64,000 nucleotides of DNA from Streptococcus mitis (GTDB lineage Bacteria > Bacillota > Bacilli > Lactobacillales > Streptococcaceae). Positions 31,190 to 40,981 of the stretch are shown piece by piece; positions within the stretch are counted from its first letter, which is position 1; every line of letters begins with the position of its first letter. A program made the translations under genes and the position numbers. Location of the stretch: positions 1,562,001 through 1,626,000 of the forward strand of contig CP014326.1 in NCBI GenBank assembly GCA_001560895.1, read 5' to 3'. The notes under the pieces were generated by a model that saw only the letters and a list, made by a program, of their open reading frames with translations, did not search any database and was not told the DNA's origin.

Positions 31190-33886
31190 TTAAATCGCAT
31201 TCTTATCAAAACCGAGTTTGCGTTGAACAAACTTAACAATTTCGACGATAATAATCATTGAGAAACTTCCTGCCATAACAATTGCCCATTGTGATAAGTC
31301 TAGTTTGGTTACGTGGAAGATTCCTTCAAGCGGTTCTACAACGATTGTTGCCATGAGAAGGATAAAGGATACCAAGATGGACCAGTTGAAGGTCTTAGAC
31401 TTGAATGGGCCAACTGTCAAGATGGATTGGTAAACAGATTTGACATTGTAGGCATGGAAGAGCTGAATCAAACCAAGGGTTGCAAAGGCCATAGTAAGGG
31501 CATCTGCATGAATGGCATGATTGTCACCCACATGAACTGGGTAAGCAATCGCAAGACCATAAACACTCATAACAATAGCTGCTTGGAGTACTCCTTGATA
31601 GATGATAGAACTGAAAACACCACCTGAGAAGAAGCTAGCCTTGCGTCCACGCGGTTTGTGGGTCATAACACCTGGCTCAGCAGGTTCAACACCTAGAGCG
31701 ATAGCTGGGAAAGTATCCGTTACCAAGTTGATCCACAAAAGATGAACTGGCTGCAAAACGTCCCAACCAAACAAGGTTGATAGGAAGATAGTTAATACTT
31801 CAGCAGTATTGGCAGAAAGTAGGTACTGAATAGTCTTTTGAATATTTGAGAAGACCTTACGTCCTTCTTCCACTGCAACGATAATAGTCGCAAAGTTATC
31901 ATCTGCAAGAATCATGTCAGAAGCCCCCTTAGAAACCTCTGTACCAGTGATCCCCATACCGATACCGATATCTGCTGTTTTCAGAGCTGGGGCGTCATTG
32001 ACCCCGTCACCTGTCATGGCAACGACCTTACCTTGTTTTTGCCATGCCTTGACAATACGAACCTTGTGTTCTGGAGACACACGGGCATAAACAGAGTATT
32101 GACCAACTACTTTTTCAAAGTCTTCATCTGACAGTTCATTGAGTTCAGCACCAGTTAAAACGTGACCTTCTGTATCGTTTGCATCAATAATGCCCAAACG
32201 TTTGGCAATAGCTTCTGCTGTGTCTTGGTGGTCACCTGTAATCATGATCGGACGAATTCCCGCTTCCTTGGCCACTCGAACAGCTTCAGCAGCTTCAGGA
32301 CGTTCAGGGTCAATCATTCCAATCAAACCAGTGAAGATTAAATCATTTTCAAGCTCCTCAGAAGTAAGATTTTCTGGAATGCTATCGATAATCTTATAAG
32401 CACCTGCAAGGACACGCAAGGCTTGGTGGGCCATTTCAGAATTGTTGGTATGAATGAGGTTTGTAACCTTCTCATCAATCGGAGCGATATCCCCAGCCTT
32501 ATCACGAAGAACACAACGTTTCAAAAGTTGGTCTGGAGCACCCTTGACCGCTACAAGGAATTTACCATCTGGCAATGGGTGAACCGTTGACATGAGCTTA
32601 CGATCAGAGTCAAATGGCAACTCAGCCACACGTGGATATTTCTCTAAGAAACCTTTGACATCGTAACCCTTGTCCAAGGCATACTGGATAAAGGCTGTTT
32701 CAGTTGGGTCCCCAATCAGGTTACCTTCCACATCAATTTTCGTATCATTGGCCAAGACAACTGAACGAAGAAGAGGCATTTCAAGACCTAGTTCAATGTC
32801 ATCAGCTGAGTCATGTAGAACCGCATCGTAGAAGACTTTTTCGACTGTCATCTTGTTCATGGTCAGTGTACCAGTCTTATCAGAAGCGATGATTTCTGTT
32901 GAACCGAGGGTTTCAACTGCTGGCAACTTACGAACGATAGAGTTTCGTTTAGCCAAAACTTGAGTACCAAGGGCAAGAACGATGGTTACGATAGCTGGAA
33001 GTCCTTCTGGAATGGCTGCAACGGCAAGCGCAACAGAGGTCATCAACTCACCAAGTGGATCTTTACCTTGGATAAAGACACCCACTACAAAAGTAACAAG
33101 AGCAATAACCAAGATAGCATAAGTCAAGACCTTAGAAAGGTTGTTCAAGTTTTGTTTGAGGGGTGTATCTGTCTCATCAGCGTCTTGAAGCATACCAGCA
33201 ATGTGACCGACTTCAGTATACATACCTGTATTGACAACAACACCCATTCCACGACCATAGGTCACGTTTGAGTTTTGGAAGGCCATGTTGACACGGTCAC
33301 CAATACCAGCATATGCAGCAAGCTCGACTGTCAAGTCTTTTTCGACTGGCACAGACTCGCCTGTCAAGGCAGCTTCTTCAATTTTAAGAGAGTTGGCTTC
33401 TAGCAAACGTAGGTCCGCTGGTACCACATCACCTGCTTCAAGAGCAACAATATCTCCAGGCACCAATTCTTTTGAATCAATCTCTGCCATGTGGCCATCA
33501 CGAAGAACGCGAGCAGCTGGACTTGACATAGATTTAAGGGCTTCGATGGCTTCTTCTGCTTTTCCTTCTTGGTAAACACCAAAGGCAGCGTTGATAATAA
33601 CCACTGCTAGGATAATAATGGCATCTGCAATATCTTCCCCACCAGAGGTCACGACTGACAAGATAGCTGCCGCAACTAGGATGATAATCATCAAATCCTT
33701 AAACTGTTCGATGAATTTGACCAGGATTGATCGTTTCTCGCCTTCTTCGAGTTCATTGTGGCCAAATTCAGCAAGGCGTTTTTCTGCCTCGCTTGATGAC
33801 AAACCTTGCTCGGTCGCATCCACAGCCTTCAAGACCTCTTCAGGACTTTGAGTGTAAAACGCTTGGCGTTTTTGTTCTTTTGACAT
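31190..33886 (-). CDS. mgtA: P-type Mn2+/Ca2+-transporting ATPase
   Basis: An 898-aa P2-type ATPase: actuator motif TGES (175-178), PEGLP in M4 (293-297), phosphorylation site DKTGTLT with D336, and the hinge TGDGVNDAP; ten membrane segments. This corresponds to the pneumococcal protein called MgtA, CaxP or PacL, which exports manganese or calcium. The ATG at 33886 is chosen because AAGGAGGAG precedes it by 6 bases; an in-frame codon 48 bases upstream lacks a ribosome site and would add an atypical Arg-rich tail. A yybP-ykoY riboswitch with a terminator platform lies directly upstream, so expression should rise when Mn2+ is high. Confidence 0.92.
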   Translation of the reverse strand: MSKEQKRQAFYTQSPEEVLKAVDATEQGLSSSEAEKRLAEFGHNELEEGEKRSILVKFIEQFKDLMIIILVAAAILSVVTSGGEDIADAIIILAVVIINAAFGVYQEGKAEEAIEALKSMSSPAARVLRDGHMAEIDSKELVPGDIVALEAGDVVPADLRLLEANSLKIEEAALTGESVPVEKDLTVELAAYAGIGDRVNMAFQNSNVTYGRGMGVVVNTGMYTEVGHIAGMLQDADETDTPLKQNLNNLSKVLTYAILVIALVTFVVGVFIQGKDPLGELMTSVALAVAAIPEGLPAIVTIVLALGTQVLAKRNSIVRKLPAVETLGSTEIIASDKTGTLTMNKMTVEKVFYDAVLHDSADDIELGLEMPLLRSVVLANDTKIDVEGNLIGDPTETAFIQYALDKGYDVKGFLEKYPRVAELPFDSDRKLMSTVHPLPDGKFLVAVKGAPDQLLKRCVLRDKAGDIAPIDEKVTNLIHTNNSEMAHQALRVLAGAYKIIDSIPENLTSEELENDLIFTGLIGMIDPERPEAAEAVRVAKEAGIRPIMITGDHQDTAEAIAKRLGIIDANDTEGHVLTGAELNELSDEDFEKVVGQYSVYARVSPEHKVRIVKAWQKQGKVVAMTGDGVNDAPALKTADIGIGMGITGTEVSKGASDMILADDNFATIIVAVEEGRKVFSNIQKTIQYLLSANTAEVLTIFLSTLFGWDVLQPVHLLWINLVTDTFPAIALGVEPAEPGVMTHKPRGRKASFFSGGVFSSIIYQGVLQAAIVMSVYGLAIAYPVHVGDNHAIHADALTMAFATLGLIQLFHAYNVKSVYQSILTVGPFKSKTFNWSILVSFILLMATIVVEPLEGIFHVTKLDLSQWAIVMAGSFSMIIIVEIVKFVQRKLGFDKNAI

Positions 33887-33954
33887 GTGTCTCCTCCTTG
33901 ACATTGTGTGCAAAACAGACTCTCTTTTCCTCATCGTATCTTTTCACGACAAAC

Positions 33955-34080
33955 AAAAAGAGACCTGTTAATCATAACAAGTCTCGCTGTTTAAGATAGG
34001 GCCGGAAAGCATACTTTTCAGTATAAAATTCGGAATGACGACACTATCACAGGTTTCTGCCAGCTACTCCCTTGAGTAGT
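33955..34080 (-). ncRNA. yybP-ykoY manganese riboswitch with terminator
   Basis: On the minus strand the RNA starts CTACTCAAGGGAGTAGC and shows the conserved GTCGTCATTCC and CTTTCCGGCCC blocks of the yybP-ykoY class. The end (33960-33985) forms a 10-bp stem (one G-U) followed by five Ts, a Rho-independent terminator. In the Mn2+-bound state the aptamer P1 should pair and release this terminator. Regulation of a Mn2+/Ca2+ ATPase by this riboswitch has been described in streptococci (from memory). Confidence 0.92.
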
Positions 34081-34083
34081 ACT

Positions 34084-34111
34084 ATTATACCAAATTTTGA
34101 AAAGTTTTCAA
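34084..34111 (-). promoter_or_regulatory. Promoter of the riboswitch-mgtA unit
   Basis: On the minus strand: TTGAAA -35 (34106-34111), 16 bases, then an extended -10 TGGTATAAT (TATAAT at 34084-34089). The start point would fall at about 34077, exactly where the riboswitch fold begins. Confidence 0.8.
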
Positions 34112-34123
34112 AGAGTAAAGATT

Positions 34124-35098
34124 CTATAAAGTGCTATCCTTATCAAAAGTACGTTCACTAATAATATATCTAGGACGATGTTTCGTTTCTAGGTAAATCT
34201 TTCCAATATACTCACCAATTACTCCCAAACTAATCAATTGTACTCCGCCAAGTAAACTAACTATTGCATAGGTGCTTGCCCAACCAGCCACAACCGTACC
34301 AGCAAACTTACTCCATATAACCCAAATAATTAACAGAAAACTAAAGAGTGACGTCAAAACACCAAGACTTGTAATCAAACGAATCGGTTTGATTGATAAA
34401 CTGGTAATACCATCCATAGCTAAACCAAGCATTTTAGATAGTGGATAATGACTCTCACCAGCAATTCGTTCATGGCGCTTATATAAAACGTAAGAATATT
34501 TAAAACCAACTAAAGGCATTAAACCACGAAGAAATAGATTCACTTCAGTGAATTTTTCTAATTCCTTCAAAAATCTTTTAGAAACCAAGCGATAATCAGC
34601 ATGATTAAAAACAACTTCTGCTCCAAATAGGTGTAACACTTTATAAAAACCTTCGGCTGTAATTCGTTTAAAAGCAGAGTCCGTATCACGGTTATCACGT
34701 ACACCGTATACAATTTCAGAACCACTTTTATATTCTTCAATCATCTTATCCATGCAGTTAATATCATCCTGTCCATCGACATCAATGGTAATGACAATAT
34801 CAGCAAACTGAATAGCTTCATACATCCCTGCAAGGACACTACTTTGATGACCCCTATTACGACTTTGTGATACACCAACCACAGAAGAGATGGATTTAGC
34901 ATAACTTTCTATCAGTTCCCAAGTCCGATCCTTACTTCCATCATTTACATACATGATTTTACTATGGGGATGTATTTCTTCTTTCTTTACTAATTGTTCA
35001 ATTTTTTCAACGAACATTGGATTAGTATGTGGTAGGACCTGCTCTTCGTTGTAACACGGAATAACTATATATAAAATTGGATTATTTCTACTCATCAT
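34124..35098 (-). CDS. GtrB-like polyprenyl-phosphate glycosyltransferase (GT2)
   Basis: A 324-aa GT2 enzyme: GT-A fold with IPCYNEE near residue 14, DVDGQDD as the metal-binding DxD region, a NRGHQ element, then two C-terminal membrane segments (about 232-258 and 268-292). This is the GtrB/DPM1 design, which loads a sugar onto undecaprenyl phosphate at the inner membrane face. It overlaps the acyltransferase gene by 4 bases (ATGATGA; the second ATG at 35095 is an equally good start). It is last in a three-gene unit, so it probably supplies a lipid-linked sugar to the GT-C-like protein at 36122-37732. The final sugar is unknown. Confidence 0.85.
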   Translation of the reverse strand: MMSRNNPILYIVIPCYNEEQVLPHTNPMFVEKIEQLVKKEEIHPHSKIMYVNDGSKDRTWELIESYAKSISSVVGVSQSRNRGHQSSVLAGMYEAIQFADIVITIDVDGQDDINCMDKMIEEYKSGSEIVYGVRDNRDTDSAFKRITAEGFYKVLHLFGAEVVFNHADYRLVSKRFLKELEKFTEVNLFLRGLMPLVGFKYSYVLYKRHERIAGESHYPLSKMLGLAMDGITSLSIKPIRLITSLGVLTSLFSFLLIIWVIWSKFAGTVVAGWASTYAIVSLLGGVQLISLGVIGEYIGKIYLETKHRPRYIISERTFDKDSTL

Positions 35099-36120
35099 TC
35101 TTCTCCTAATCTTTTTACCCCAAAAGGAAAGTTGGTTCCCCTAAATATCCTGACTATCAATTCACAACCCAAAATTGTTAATATAACTACAAAAACTGTC
35201 GTTATATATTGGTTGACAAAAATTCCAGTATATCTAAAAGACAATTCTTTGAGTAATTTTTCTACTAATACCAGAACTATCGGAGAATGCACTCCATAAT
35301 AAATTAATGTTTTTTGTCCGATTGATTTCATAATGGAACTCTCTGGAAGTGTTTTAAAAAATATGAGAACGCTCCAAATTCCTGAAATAGCTGCCAAGTA
35401 AAATAAGAAATGATTCCCAATTTGCTGATAATACAAATCAACAATTTGATAGCCACTCACTCGATAGTTTAGTTTACTACTATAATTGGTAAGAATAAGT
35501 CCAACCGGTAAAAAGTAAATTGAAAAATACTTTTCTAATTGGTGTAAATGATTCTTAGTGCATACTCCCAGCAAGATGAAAATCAGAGCAACAGGAACTA
35601 AATCAATATTCCAAATTACATAGTACTCCCTCTCATATACCTTCTGTCCGAGATAGACTAAAACCAAGAGAGATAGGATTATTATCATCCACTGGCTCAA
35701 ATTCCATCTTCTCTTTAAAATAAAGTAACTGAAAACATGAGCCAAAAACATCACATTCAAAAACCATAATTGAAAATAAATATGCAAACGATCTGAAATC
35801 AGTAACTGTTTTATAAAATGAAGAATATCAAAACTCAGAACCTGATCAGGGTACATGACAAAAAGTTGAAATAGAAAAACAAAACCATTTAGCAAGAAAA
35901 AAGGAATAACTAAACTCTTTACCTTATTTAAACAATAGCCTGAGAAGGTTTCGTATTTTCTAACATTCAAAGTAAAACCAGATAAGAAAAAGAACAACGG
36001 TATGTGGAATGAATAGAGAAGCAACTTTGCATTATTTGGAACGAAGCTACTATGTCCAATGATAACTAATATAATTGCTAAACCTTTAGACATATCTATG
36101 TAACCAATTCGGTTCTTCAT
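35095..36120 (-). CDS. Acyltransferase family 3 membrane protein
   Basis: A 341-aa protein with about ten membrane segments. The N-terminus RIGYIDMSKGLAIILVIIGH has the conserved catalytic His of acyltransferase-3 proteins, and FHIPLFFFLSG is the second family signature. Such enzymes O-acetylate cell-surface sugars, wall polysaccharide or small molecules. Its place between a glycosyltransferase and a GT-C-like protein suggests it decorates the same glycan. It is AT-rich compared with the genes on either side of the module. One base separates it from the upstream gene. Confidence 0.85.
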   Translation of the reverse strand: MKNRIGYIDMSKGLAIILVIIGHSSFVPNNAKLLLYSFHIPLFFFLSGFTLNVRKYETFSGYCLNKVKSLVIPFFLLNGFVFLFQLFVMYPDQVLSFDILHFIKQLLISDRLHIYFQLWFLNVMFLAHVFSYFILKRRWNLSQWMIIILSLLVLVYLGQKVYEREYYVIWNIDLVPVALIFILLGVCTKNHLHQLEKYFSIYFLPVGLILTNYSSKLNYRVSGYQIVDLYYQQIGNHFLFYLAAISGIWSVLIFFKTLPESSIMKSIGQKTLIYYGVHSPIVLVLVEKLLKELSFRYTGIFVNQYITTVFVVILTILGCELIVRIFRGTNFPFGVKRLGEE

Positions 36121-36121
36121 A

Positions 36122-37732
36122 CTATCCTCCTGTTCCTAATTTTAAACGATAAATGCTCATATCTGAAGTGACAGATTCAACTTCCTCAAAGTAAACATCC
36201 TTCTGATAATGTTCTTTCATAATTTTTTTAACACTATACATATTCCCTGAGGAAGTGGACCAAAAGAAGAGAATATTCTGATTATTGATTGCGGAAGACA
36301 ACAGATTTTCAGATTCTTCAACTCCGTATCGCTTCATTTGTTGATAATAATGAGGAGAAAAAGTTTGCCAATTTCCTAATGTAGTTGTATTTGTCACTAA
36401 CTGATTGGGTCTTAATTTAAAAGTTGACAATGTAGGCTGTGAAGAAACCAAAGTGCCATATCCACCGAAAACAATAAGTTTATCCGAATTACTCTGTACA
36501 AGATTTTGGTACTCTGAGACTACTGACGATTGAATATAGGGAAACCAATACAGTTCTTGTCCAAGCTGATTTATCCATACTGCTCCTCCTATCATTCCCA
36601 TTATTTGTAAGCTAAGGAACACCTTCCTCTTATCAAATAAACGTCTTTTTTCATAAAATGATCGAGCATAAAAAATAAATACTAATAAGAAACATACTAT
36701 TAGAGGGATATATACGCGCTCTACTACCCTCTGTCTAACAAAGAGAGCTCCAATTAAAAGTAATGGGGAAATCGGTACAAACCATCCGTATAGCTTCTTC
36801 GGCTTAAAAATCAAAAACCAACTAATCAGTATTAAAGAGAAGGTTGTCAGAATACTATTCTTAAAAAAATCTGATATCATCTGAGGCAGATTAAACGAGT
36901 ATTTCTCTGAAAGTGAACGAACAGATTGGATGTTTGTTAAAAGAGTATTGCTTAAGGCTTTTTTTTCAGCAAATAACCAATAGGTGGAGACATTCAAATC
37001 ATTCTCACTTACTCCCAAAGCTTCAAATTCATTCGCATGTCTTTGATAATCAATAGCAGGATAATCTCTCAAATTCGTACTTAGAGCATTCCATGTCAAA
37101 TACTCCTGTACATCAGCTTTCCCTAGTATATATAGTTTATTGGAAGCAAAAATCAGTAAAATGACGCTAAATAATAAAACAATTTCTTTTCTTTTTTTAG
37201 AAGATATCCACTCGAAGAGCAGAAACGGTAATAAAAGTAAGATAAAACTAGATATTATTTGTGGTCTAATTGATAAACCAATGAACAATAATAATAGTCC
37301 TGAAATGTACTTTTTATCAAATAGTAAAAAAGTAGCCGCTGTAGCTGACAAATATGCAATAACAGAAAAAGAAAAATATTTAATAAGTATCAATTGAGCT
37401 ATAAACACTATTGGAATCAAAAAATACATTTTTTTCTTATAAAAAAAGATTGCATAGACACCAAAACTAATACAGTAAATACTAACTAAAAAACAAAAAT
37501 AAATATTCCAATTTGTAAAAATTTGTTGCAATAAAACTAAACTGGAAGATAACAGAATTCCCATATAAGGTAATAACATATTTTCCCCAGATAATATGGT
37601 TTGATTTACCATGATATCATCTACAACAGGATATTCAAAACCTCTCATTGATATATATAAATAAAAAAATAAAAATGGCAAAAATAAAAAACTTAAGTTA
37701 AGTAGCCTACTGACCATATTATTATTTATCAT
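36122..37732 (-). CDS. Polytopic membrane protein, probable GT-C-type glycosyltransferase
   Basis: A 536-aa protein with 10 or more hydrophobic segments over the first 380 residues and a soluble C-terminal domain of about 150 residues. The overall shape, and the presence of a GtrB-like partner in the same operon, fit a GT-C enzyme that moves sugar from a polyprenyl carrier onto a surface polymer (a GtrC-like role). I do not recognise the exact family. No GtrA-type flippase gene is in the module. It is very AT-rich, with many Ile, Phe and Leu TTA codons, unlike the flanking backbone genes. It is first in the three-gene unit. Confidence 0.6.
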   Translation of the reverse strand: MINNNMVSRLLNLSFLFLPFLFFYLYISMRGFEYPVVDDIMVNQTILSGENMLLPYMGILLSSSLVLLQQIFTNWNIYFCFLVSIYCISFGVYAIFFYKKKMYFLIPIVFIAQLILIKYFSFSVIAYLSATAATFLLFDKKYISGLLLLFIGLSIRPQIISSFILLLLPFLLFEWISSKKRKEIVLLFSVILLIFASNKLYILGKADVQEYLTWNALSTNLRDYPAIDYQRHANEFEALGVSENDLNVSTYWLFAEKKALSNTLLTNIQSVRSLSEKYSFNLPQMISDFFKNSILTTFSLILISWFLIFKPKKLYGWFVPISPLLLIGALFVRQRVVERVYIPLIVCFLLVFIFYARSFYEKRRLFDKRKVFLSLQIMGMIGGAVWINQLGQELYWFPYIQSSVVSEYQNLVQSNSDKLIVFGGYGTLVSSQPTLSTFKLRPNQLVTNTTTLGNWQTFSPHYYQQMKRYGVEESENLLSSAINNQNILFFWSTSSGNMYSVKKIMKEHYQKDVYFEEVESVTSDMSIYRLKLGTGG

Positions 37733-37826
37733 TACAAGCTCTCTTTCGAATAAACATTACCCTTCAATTCTACCACATTTCCTTATAAAAAACTAGCTCA
37801 CCTCCAACCTTGTAAGCCTATATCGT

Positions 37827-37855
37827 TTGAATTTTCCCTTGAAAACCAGTATAAT
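37827..37855 (+). promoter_or_regulatory. mntE promoter
   Basis: TTGAAT -35 (37827-37832), 17 bases, TATAAT -10 (37850-37855), followed about 35 bases later by the ATG with GAAAGGAAG as ribosome site. No riboswitch or operator is apparent. Confidence 0.8.
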
Positions 37856-37888
37856 GGTAGAATGCTATGTGACTAGAAAGGAAGTTGA

Positions 37889-39073
37889 ATGAAGCAATCT
37901 ATCTCAAATCTCAAGTTAGCTGAACGTGGGGCCATTATCAGTATTTCGACCTACCTAATTTTGTCTGCAGCAAAATTGGCAACTGGCCACCTCCTTCATT
38001 CATCCAGTTTGGTGGCCGATGGTTTTAACAACGTGTCGGACATCATTGGAAATGTTGCCCTCTTGATTGGGATTCGAATGGCGCGCCAGCCTGCCGACCG
38101 TGACCACCGTTTTGGCCACTGGAAGATTGAGGATTTGGCTAGCTTAATCACTTCCATCATCATGTTTTATGTTGGCTTTGATGTGCTGAGGGATACCATT
38201 CAAAAAATTCTCAGTCGTGAAGAAACGATCATTGATCCTCTGGGTGCAACTATAGGAATCATTTCTGCAGTGATTATGTTTGTGGTCTATCTCTACAATA
38301 CTCGCCTCAGTAAGAAATCCAACTCCAAGGCACTCAAGGCTGCTGCTAAGGACAATCTTTCTGATGCTGTTACTTCACTTGGTACTACAATTGCCATCCT
38401 GGCTAGCAGTTTCAATTATCCTATTGTAGATAAACTGGTCGCCATTATCATTACTTTCTTTATCTTGAAAACTGCTTATGATATCTTCATTGAGTCTTCC
38501 TTTAGCCTTTCTGATGGCTTTGACGATCGTCTGCTTGAGGACTACCAAAAGGCTATCATGGAAATTCCCAAAATCAGCAAGGTCAAATCGCAAAGAGGTC
38601 GCACCTACGGTAGCAACATCTACCTGGATATCACGCTGGAAATGAATCCTGACTTGTCTGTTTTTGAGAGTCACGAGATTGCGGATCAAGTCGAGTCTAT
38701 GCTGGAGGAACGTTTTGGCGTCTTTGATACCGATGTCCATATCGAGCCCGCACCTATCCCTGAAGATGAAATTTTAGACAATGTCTATAAAAAATTGCTC
38801 ATGCGTGAACAATTGATTGACCAAGGAAATCAACTGGAAGAACTCTTGGCTGATGATTTTGTCTATATTCGACAAGATGGAGAGCAGATGGATAAAGAGG
38901 CCTATAAGGACGAAAAAGAGTTGAATTCAGCTATCAAGGACATTCAGATTACTTCTATCAGTCAGAAAACCAAACTCATCTGCTATGAATTGGATGGAAT
39001 TGTCCATACCAGTATCTGGCGTCGCCATGAAACTTGGCAAAATATCTTTCATCAAGAAACCAAAAAAGAATAG
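37889..39073 (+). CDS. mntE: Cation diffusion facilitator, manganese exporter MntE
   Basis: A 394-aa CDF transporter. Six membrane segments lie in the first 210 residues, with metal-site motifs ADGFNNVSD in TM2 and KDNLSDAV in TM5. The cytoplasmic dimerisation domain follows (about 215-290), ending in the histidine DTDVHIEP. An extra C-terminal domain of about 100 residues follows. It matches pneumococcal MntE, which exports Mn2+. It lies divergent from the inserted glycosyltransferase module and close to the riboswitch-controlled Mn ATPase gene. The gene is monocistronic, with a promoter on one side and a shared terminator on the other. Confidence 0.9.
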   Translation: MKQSISNLKLAERGAIISISTYLILSAAKLATGHLLHSSSLVADGFNNVSDIIGNVALLIGIRMARQPADRDHRFGHWKIEDLASLITSIIMFYVGFDVLRDTIQKILSREETIIDPLGATIGIISAVIMFVVYLYNTRLSKKSNSKALKAAAKDNLSDAVTSLGTTIAILASSFNYPIVDKLVAIIITFFILKTAYDIFIESSFSLSDGFDDRLLEDYQKAIMEIPKISKVKSQRGRTYGSNIYLDITLEMNPDLSVFESHEIADQVESMLEERFGVFDTDVHIEPAPIPEDEILDNVYKKLLMREQLIDQGNQLEELLADDFVYIRQDGEQMDKEAYKDEKELNSAIKDIQITSISQKTKLICYELDGIVHTSIWRRHETWQNIFHQETKKE

Positions 39074-39075
39074 AG

Positions 39076-39104
39076 AAATCCTGTCATGAGACGGGATTTT
39101 TCTA
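39076..39104. terminator. Bidirectional terminator between mntE and the ABC-F gene
   Basis: AAATCCTGTC (39076-39085) pairs with GACGGGATTT (39090-39099, one G-U) with a 4-base loop. T-rich sequence follows on both strands, and two convergent genes end here. Confidence 0.85.
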
Positions 39105-39109
39105 TTCTT

Positions 39110-40981
39110 CTAGCTATCAAAGTCACTTAGATACTCATAGCGTTCGTATTTTTCAAGGAGTGCTTCGTTCTTCTCATCCAGTTCTTTTTGGAGAGTAGCC
39201 AGCTTACCAAAGTCAGAGCCGTTGGTCTGCATTTCCTCTTCAATAGCAGCGATACGATTTTCCAAGGCTTCAATATCGTCTTCAATGCTTGCCCACTCCT
39301 GCTTTTCTTGGTAGGTCATGCGTTTCTTGTCTTCTCGAACTTTGACTACTTTTTCCTTTTCAGCCTTTTGCACTTGATTGGCCATCTCTGTTTCAAAGGC
39401 TTTTTCATCAAGATAGTCCGTGTAATGACCAAAGAAAGGACGAATCTTGCCATCCTCAAAAGCGAGAATTTTGGTCGCTACCTTATCCAAGAAATAGCGG
39501 TCGTGGCTAACTGTCAAGACAGGTCCTGCAAAGCCTTGCAAGAAATTCTCCAATACTGTCAAGGTCGCAATATCTAAGTCATTTGTCGGTTCGTCCAAGA
39601 GAAGAACATTTGGTTTTTCCAAGAGCAGTTTGAGGAGATAAAGACGTTTTTTCTCTCCCCCAGACAATTTCTCAATCAAGGTTCCATGCGTCGAACGTGG
39701 GAAAAGGAACTGCTCCAGCAGCTCTGCAATCGAAGTCGTAGAACCAACGCTGGTCTTGACTTCTTCTGCCACTTCCTGCAGATAATTGATAACTCGCTTG
39801 CTCTCATCCAATCCCTCAATTTGCTGAGAGAAATAGGCGATGCGAACTGTTTCCCCAATCACAACTTGTCCTGCTGTCGGCTCAAGACTTCCTGCAATCA
39901 GATTAAGCAGGGTTGATTTTCCAACACCGTTGTCCCCAACGATTCCGATACGGTCTTTGGCCTGCACCAAGAGATTAAAATTTTGTAAAATTAGCTTGTT
40001 TTCATAGGCAAAGGAAACATCCTGAAACTCGATGACCTTCTTGCCAATCCGACTGGTTTCAAAGTTCATGGTCAAGTCCGTCTCAGCAACTCCGCCTGAA
40101 ACTTCTTTCTTCAAGTCATGGAAACGATTGATACGAGCTTGTTGCTTAGTCGCACGCGCCTGCGGTTGTCTGCGCATCCAGGCCAATTCTTGCTTATAAA
40201 GTTGTTCTTTTTTATGAAGTAGAGCTGCATCGCGCTCATCCTGTTCAGCCTTAAGGCGAACATAGTCCTGATAATTCCCTTGATACTCTGTCAAGCCTGC
40301 GCGATCTAACTCGAAAATACGTGTTGATAAAGCGTCTAGGAAATAGCGATCGTGGGTGATAAAAAGGACGGTCTTCTTGGAATTTTTTAAAAAGAGGGTC
40401 AGCCACTCAATAGTCGCAATATCTAGATGGTTGGTCGGCTCGTCCAGCAGCAAGAGGTCGTGGTTGCCAAGAAGAACTTGCGCCAACTGGACCCGTCTTC
40501 TTAGACCGCCTGACAATTCTCCAACTGGAGTAGATAAGTCCTGAATCCCCAGCTTGCTAAGAACCGTCTTGACCTGACTCTCAATTTCCCAAGCTTGGAG
40601 AGAGTCCATTTCTGCCATGACCCGTTCCAAACGTGCCTGCTTATCCTCACTATAGTTGAGCATGAGGAGTTCATACTCACGAATGAGCTGGATTTCCTTG
40701 AGGTCGCTAGATAAAACCGTATCTAAGACCGTCTTGCTATCATCAAAATCAGGATTTTGGGTCAAGTAACCAATCTGGTAATCATTTTTCGCTGAAAAGG
40801 GACTGACATCCCCATCAAAGCCAGAAACGCCAGAAAGGACATCCAAAAGGGTGGTTTTACCCGTTCCATTGACACCGATTAGACCGATTCTGTCTAGATC
40901 ATGGATAATAAAGGAAATATCCTTAAAAACGGTCTTGTCACCGACGGACTTACTTAGTTTTTCAACGATAAAATCACTCAT
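39110..40981 (-). CDS. ABC-F family ATPase, Uup-like
   Basis: A 623-aa soluble protein with two ABC modules: Walker [10 protein letters not shown] (about 37-45) and GDNGVGKST (about 348), signatures LSGGLRRR and LSGGEKKR, and LLDEPTN twice. A C-terminal coiled-coil domain (about 550-620) is typical of Uup. There are no membrane segments, so it is a ribosome- or DNA-structure-acting ABC-F protein rather than a transporter. It overlaps cca by 4 bases (ATGA) and is the last gene of the dapB-cca-ABC-F unit. Confidence 0.88.
   Translation of the reverse strand: MSDFIVEKLSKSVGDKTVFKDISFIIHDLDRIGLIGVNGTGKTTLLDVLSGVSGFDGDVSPFSAKNDYQIGYLTQNPDFDDSKTVLDTVLSSDLKEIQLIREYELLMLNYSEDKQARLERVMAEMDSLQAWEIESQVKTVLSKLGIQDLSTPVGELSGGLRRRVQLAQVLLGNHDLLLLDEPTNHLDIATIEWLTLFLKNSKKTVLFITHDRYFLDALSTRIFELDRAGLTEYQGNYQDYVRLKAEQDERDAALLHKKEQLYKQELAWMRRQPQARATKQQARINRFHDLKKEVSGGVAETDLTMNFETSRIGKKVIEFQDVSFAYENKLILQNFNLLVQAKDRIGIVGDNGVGKSTLLNLIAGSLEPTAGQVVIGETVRIAYFSQQIEGLDESKRVINYLQEVAEEVKTSVGSTTSIAELLEQFLFPRSTHGTLIEKLSGGEKKRLYLLKLLLEKPNVLLLDEPTNDLDIATLTVLENFLQGFAGPVLTVSHDRYFLDKVATKILAFEDGKIRPFFGHYTDYLDEKAFETEMANQVQKAEKEKVVKVREDKKRMTYQEKQEWASIEDDIEALENRIAAIEEEMQTNGSDFGKLATLQKELDEKNEALLEKYERYEYLSDFDS

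Noticed and set aside
33887..33934. Upstream in-frame start of the Mn/Ca ATPase adding 16 residues
   Set aside because: No ribosome site; the extension would be translated from the riboswitch-proximal leader, while AAGGAGG fits the downstream ATG.
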